64,000 nt of DNA from Lunatimonas sp. Its GTDB lineage: Bacteria > Bacteroidota > Bacteroidia > Cytophagales > Cyclobacteriaceae. Of the stretch, positions 60,991 to 64,000 are shown piece by piece. Made by a program: the position numbers and the translations under genes. Where the stretch lies: the NCBI RefSeq assembly GCF_020832325.1, contig NZ_JAFIEU010000020.1, forward strand, positions 40,712-104,711. The letters run 5' to 3'. Under the pieces are notes generated by a model, which was not told the origin of the DNA, searched no databases, and worked only from the letters and a program-made list of their open reading frames with translations. Position 1 is the first letter of the stretch. Each line of letters starts with the position of its first letter.

Positions 60991-62776
60991 ATTCTTCCTT
61001 CAACTTTTCCCGCTTAGATACTTTCGGCAGGAGGGCCTTTAATTTCTGGAAGAACCCATAATAAAAATCGGCCTCAAAGATCCTTGCGTCCTTTCTGGCT
61101 TGGCGTAGAAAAAACAAACCGAATGGTATCAAAGCCAATATGGAAAAGGAAGTGCCAAACAGCGTCCCTGTCACCCCTTCTTTCGCCCACTTTTCACCAG
61201 TGATTGTAAGCATATAATAGACAATAAAGAAAATGATTGATACCAAAACCGGCATACCGAGCCCTCCTTTTTTAATAATCGCTCCCAGCGGAGCGCCAAT
61301 CATAAACATCACAAAACAGGCCAGCGCTTGGGTATACTTTTGAAACCAAGATATCTGGAACCTCCTGAACTCCCTTTCCAGTGCATCTATTTGATTATGG
61401 TTCGTTGTGAAATTATTCTTCAGATTTCGTGCACTTGTCAGTGCGCTGGCTGCCGCAGAGACCATTTGGCGCTGGGTTCCTCGAAGTGAGTCCAACTTGG
61501 CTCTTTGGGCTGGAGTCAATACAATGGGCTGTACCTCTGTCTCCTTGGAATGAACGATTACAGGTGTTTCAATTTCCGGAGCGGGCACGGGTGCCATCGT
61601 ATCTACCATGGCAAGTACAGAATCTTTAGCCGTAATGGAATCGGAGGTGATTAAGGGAGGTACTTCATCCGCTAGTCGGCTGTCCATTGAGTCCGTAACT
61701 GCCTCTCGCTTCTCCGCAGCAAGCAGGCGGGCTGCTTCACTCTGTTCGTTCAGGTCCGCACCCTCCAGTCTTACCCCATGGGTAAGCTCGTATTCTTCTT
61801 GGTACTTTAAGTTTCGAATCGAATCAGCTACCTGCTTTTTCCTTACCAGGTCCGCAGGCGGCAGAATTTTACGATCCCTCCCGAAGTATGGATAGGACGC
61901 TTCTGTCGTAGCATAGTTAAAAAACAACTTCTGACTGATCTCCCTGTCCATGGAATCCAGATCAATCCGGATTTCATCTATATTTTTGATAGACCGGTTG
62001 TTCGACCAAAGGTTTTCAGGTGTACGATTCATCTCAAAAGCCTCCAAATCAAAAACCATCTCATTGGTGCTGAACTTCGTTCGATTAAAGGTCGGAGGCT
62101 TTTCATTTATACCCCGTTGGTTCTGCCCCTCCTGATAGCTACTACCGCTATAGAGTGTAAGCATCATATACCGGTCGTTAAAAAAAGGCTCCATCCTCCC
62201 CGAATCAGCGGTAATTACATGAATATTCCCCTGACCGGCAGTATGATCATATATTAGCACATCCCGCAGGCGTACCTCGTCTAGCTTTTGATTTACTTTT
62301 ATACTGTAATTTGGAATCCCGTTATAAAAAACCCCTTCTTTGATGTCCAAAGCAGGCGATTTCATGCGGATATCATAGAGCAAGCTGAACGTCTTCAAAT
62401 TAACCCTTGGAACCAAATAGTTATTGGACAAGTATGCAAACACGGTGAGGAAGGCTACGAATACACCTATAGGCAGCAAAGCCCGAAGCAGTGATATGCC
62501 GCTGCTTTTAATTGCAGTCAATTCAAAGTGCTCTCCTAAATTGCCAAAGGTCATTAACGAAGATAACAAAACAGCTAAGGGCAAAGCCATTGGTGAAATG
62601 CTGATGACAAAATAGCTAATCAGCTCCATGTAAACCATGAACGGCAAATCTTTGCCAAAAATCTCATCAAAATACTTGAGCATGTTTACTGTGAGTAGGA
62701 TAAAATCCACGACAATAAACGTTAATAAAAATGGCCCAATAAAGGAGCCTAATATCAATTTATCGAGTTTTTTCAT
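60983..62776 (-). CDS. LptF/LptG-family permease with a long periplasmic insertion
   Basis: The 597-aa product has three N-terminal membrane helices (IGPFLLTFIVVDFILLTVNM near residue 14, then YFVISISPMALPLAVLLSSL) and three at the C-terminus (ALACFVMFMIGAPLGAIIKKG). This is the YjgP/YjgQ topology of the LPS export ABC transporter. Usual length is about 360 aa; the extra 230 residues extend the periplasmic jelly-roll region and include a Ser/Asp/Pro/Thr-rich part (about 370-430). The insertion may be lineage-specific. It would export LPS together with the LptB ATPase encoded elsewhere. Which of LptF or LptG it is cannot be decided. Confidence 0.88.
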   Translation of the reverse strand: MKKLDKLILGSFIGPFLLTFIVVDFILLTVNMLKYFDEIFGKDLPFMVYMELISYFVISISPMALPLAVLLSSLMTFGNLGEHFELTAIKSSGISLLRALLPIGVFVAFLTVFAYLSNNYLVPRVNLKTFSLLYDIRMKSPALDIKEGVFYNGIPNYSIKVNQKLDEVRLRDVLIYDHTAGQGNIHVITADSGRMEPFFNDRYMMLTLYSGSSYQEGQNQRGINEKPPTFNRTKFSTNEMVFDLEAFEMNRTPENLWSNNRSIKNIDEIRIDLDSMDREISQKLFFNYATTEASYPYFGRDRKILPPADLVRKKQVADSIRNLKYQEEYELTHGVRLEGADLNEQSEAARLLAAEKREAVTDSMDSRLADEVPPLITSDSITAKDSVLAMVDTMAPVPAPEIETPVIVHSKETEVQPIVLTPAQRAKLDSLRGTQRQMVSAAASALTSARNLKNNFTTNHNQIDALEREFRRFQISWFQKYTQALACFVMFMIGAPLGAIIKKGGLGMPVLVSIIFFIVYYMLTITGEKWAKEGVTGTLFGTSFSILALIPFGLFFLRQARKDARIFEADFYYGFFQKLKALLPKVSKREKLKEEFS

Positions 62777-62826
62777 AGAATTAATAGACGCTACTGACCA
62801 CCGTCCTTTGCTACGCTAGCGTCCGA

Positions 62827-62859
62827 CAAATTTAGGAATTATCCGAGTCTATCCCCCAA
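62827..62859 (-). promoter_or_regulatory. Possible promoter of the LptF/G-like gene
   Basis: On the minus strand TTG (62859-62857), 22-bp spacer, TAAATTTG (62834-62827). The -7 box is exact, but the spacer is longer than usual. Confidence 0.4.
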
Positions 62860-63250
62860 TTATCTCTTTTAGGTTTGTGATTAAACCCTCCCAAATATCC
62901 TTTTGTTCTTGATTATCATAGGTATCACCGTAATCGATCACCCGCAGATAAAATGTCTGAGTTAGTTCATTCTCGTCTAGCTTGAACTCGATAAAAGATG
63001 GATCGTCCTCAACATCGTCCTCGTCTTTGGGGTCAAAAAACTCAAATTTGACGTGATGGTTGATCCTCATGATGGTTGGCCGGGCAAAATGATCCTCTCC
63101 ATCATAGATGAAATTGTAAATCTTGTCCTCATTGATAACCACATCATCTGCAAACCACTGCGAAAGCCCACTGGCTGTACTCAAATAGGGATAAATCACC
63201 TTTTTAGAAGTATTTATCTGATAGTCAGATATAAATTTATTTTTAACCAT
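62849..63250 (-). CDS. START-like domain protein (133 aa)
   Basis: The product resembles the small Bacteroidota START/SRPBCC proteins: VKNKFISDYQINTSKKVIYPYLSTASGLSQWFADDV is the typical opening, followed by beta strands with an acidic loop (DPKDEDDVEDDPSF) and the closing helix WEGLITNLKEIIGG. The fold forms a hydrophobic pocket, but no ligand is known. It precedes the permease gene by 72 bp on the same strand. Confidence 0.82.
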   Translation of the reverse strand: MVKNKFISDYQINTSKKVIYPYLSTASGLSQWFADDVVINEDKIYNFIYDGEDHFARPTIMRINHHVKFEFFDPKDEDDVEDDPSFIEFKLDENELTQTFYLRVIDYGDTYDNQEQKDIWEGLITNLKEIIGG

Positions 63251-63505
63251 GGCTCAAAGCTTTTAATTGACAAAAAGTAACCATTTTTTTTAGGATTCCC
63301 ACTTGGAATTCAATATTTATACGCACATATTTGCATTCCCAAACGAGGGGCTATCGTTCAAACCATTCTCCCCGTGCTTCAAACCTGATATTTTAGGGAA
63401 TTTTCACTGACAAATAGGAGAGCAGCCCGGTGCATGAAGGTACGAATAATTTAACTAAAATAGATAGAAGGGTTTAACCTGATATATCTAAATACCAGTT
63501 AATCT
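63251..63505. other. Intergenic region before the tRNA-like array (255 bp)
   Basis: No gene was seen in this gap. It should contain the promoter of the START-like gene (minus) and the promoter feeding the tRNA array (plus); neither could be assigned confidently. The last part (63470-63505) is A+T-rich and differs from the linkers inside the array except for a shared TTAAT near the tRNA-like 5' end. Confidence 0.4.
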
Positions 63506-63607
63506 GGCGAGGTAGCTCAGTCGGTTAGAGCGCAGGATGCATATCCGCCTAGGCGGACACGGGTTCAACTCAACGAATGTAGTTGGTGTTAATAAATTAG
63601 GTAATTT
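63506..63607 (+). pseudogene. Degenerate tRNA-Met-derived unit, copy 1
   Basis: The first 38 bases match the intact tRNA-Met at 63812 except T to G in the anticodon loop (TGCAT). From there the sequence is replaced by the 14-bp palindrome at 63544-63557. Fourteen bases of T-arm sequence (CACGGGTTCAACTC) follow, and then an unrelated A+T-rich linker. The 3' strands of the anticodon, T and acceptor stems are lost, so no normal tRNA can fold. Confidence 0.85.
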
Positions 63608-63709
63608 GGCGAGGTAGCTCAGTCGGTTAGAGCGCAGGATTCATATCCGCCTAGGCGGACACGGGTTCAACTCAACGAATATAGTTGGTGTTAATAAATT
63701 AGATAGTTT
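63608..63709 (+). pseudogene. Degenerate tRNA-Met-derived unit, copy 2
   Basis: The unit is exactly 102 bp long, like its neighbours. It has an intact 38-base tRNA 5' part including the anticodon CAT, the palindrome at 63646-63659, the T-arm remnant at 63660-63673 and a linker. It differs from copy 1 at four positions by hand count. Confidence 0.85.
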
Positions 63710-63811
63710 GGCGAGGTAGCTCAGTCGGTTAGAGCGCAGGATTCATATCCGCCTAGGCGGACACGGGTGCAACTCAACGAATATAGTTGGTTTTAATAAA
63801 TTAGGTAATTT
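63710..63811 (+). pseudogene. Degenerate tRNA-Met-derived unit, copy 3
   Basis: A third 102-bp unit, with the palindrome at 63748-63761 and a T-arm remnant carrying T to G (GGTGCAACT). It abuts the intact tRNA gene and its linker ends in the same TAATTT as copy 1. Confidence 0.85.
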
Positions 63812-63885
63812 GGCGAGGTAGCTCAGTCGGTTAGAGCGCAGGATTCATAACCCTGAGGTCACGGGTTCAACTCCCGTCCTCGCTA
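63812..63885 (+). tRNA. tRNA-Met(CAT)
   Basis: A complete cloverleaf: acceptor GGCGAGG with CCTCGCT (one G-U at the end), D stem GCTC/GAGC, an anticodon arm with loop TTCATAA, and T stem ACGGG/CCCGT around TTCAACT. The anticodon is CAT. The initiator hallmarks (three G-C pairs at 29-31/39-41 and a 1-72 mismatch) are not fully met, so it is most likely elongator Met; an Ile(CAT) identity is less likely. CCA is not encoded. Confidence 0.92.
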
Positions 63886-63888
63886 CTT

Positions 63889-63915
63889 AGAAGCTCCTAA
63901 ATTGGGGCTTCTTTT
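63889..63915 (+). terminator. Terminator after tRNA-Met
   Basis: AGAAGCTCC pairs with GGGGCTTCT (one G-T wobble) around a 6-nt loop, followed by TTTC. It starts 4 bp past the tRNA. Confidence 0.75.
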
Positions 63916-63921
63916 CTTTGT

Positions 63922-64000
63922 ATGTTCACCGTCTACGTACTTTATTCCTTCTCGGCCGATAGGCTGTACATCGGAATGACTTCCGACTTAATCACCCGAT
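63922..64000 (+). CDS. GIY-YIG nuclease domain protein, N-terminal part
   Basis: The open frame starts with ATG and runs off the right edge after 26 codons. It reads MFTVYVLYSFSADRLYIGMT and onwards, with VYVL and LYIGMT as the GIY-YIG motif, at the spacing typical of the small (80-100 aa) UPF0213-type nucleases. The gene lies 37 bp behind the tRNA-Met gene. Length, catalytic Arg and Glu residues and function cannot be judged from this part. Confidence 0.8.
   Translation, partial: MFTVYVLYSFSADRLYIGMTSDLITR

Noticed and set aside
63506..63811. CRISPR-like repeat array
   Set aside because: The 102-bp units are contiguous and nearly identical over their full length, contain tRNA sequence and have no variable spacers.

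Overview
The window is chromosomal DNA of a Bacteroidota bacterium, most likely a member of the Cytophagales (Cyclobacteriaceae-like). The evidence is a SusC/SusD pair, a type IX secretion C-terminal domain, a short primary sigma factor without region 1.1, a Lacal_2735-type small protein, a bacillithiol-pathway deacetylase, and several promoters matching the Bacteroidota consensus TTTG-N19..21-TAnnTTTG. No phage, IS element or CRISPR array was found. Genus-level placement is inference.

Layout. 1-13.6 kb is a nutrient-acquisition and catabolic region. It holds the end of a SusC gene, a SusD gene, a YbjJ-like MFS transporter, and a carotenoid-monooxygenase-like gene in operon with a glutamyl-Q-tRNA synthetase-like gene. 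These are followed by an exported propeller-plus-toroid protein, a secreted Gfo/Idh/MocA oxidoreductase, a 1024-aa lipoprotein ending in a c-type heme domain, and a Tat-exported hydroxypyruvate-isomerase-like protein. 13.7-33.7 kb, all on the minus strand, is an exopolysaccharide (EPS) locus. It contains manC, GDP-fucose synthesis (gmd, fcl), a large SLBB export protein, a flippase, a VioA-like aminotransferase, an ATP-grasp ligase, four glycosyltransferases, a chain-length regulator, an O-antigen-polymerase-like protein, a beta-helix protein, a UDP-glucuronate-epimerase-like enzyme and a WecA-like initiating transferase. A NusG-like antiterminator gene sits divergently at its head. By eye, the 23.7-27.5 kb part is richer in A+T than its surroundings.

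34.6-50.8 kb is mixed: a GH15 glucoamylase-like enzyme, a DUF6600 protein, a YwqK/MORN-repeat protein, FabH, a small T9SS cargo, an MBL-fold hydrolase, an SRAP protein, a YheT-like hydrolase, PDH E2, HslV, an aldo/keto reductase, SSB and a single-domain response regulator. 51-63.3 kb is mostly housekeeping: tRNA-Thr, a DUF349 protein, YqgE, PdxH, BshB1, an M23/LysM peptidase, TrxB, RpoD, PNPase, S15, an LptF/G permease and a START-like protein.

The most unusual structure is at the right end (63.5-63.9 kb). Three tandem copies, at exactly 102-bp spacing, of a tRNA-Met-derived unit precede one intact tRNA-Met(CAT) and a GIY-YIG nuclease gene. In each unit the 3' side of the anticodon arm is replaced by a 14-bp palindrome, and the 3' T-stem and acceptor strand are missing. 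A second unusual signal is a 61-bp dispersed repeat at about 80% identity, found between susC and susD and again inside the EPS operon, where it overlaps a 38-codon open frame.
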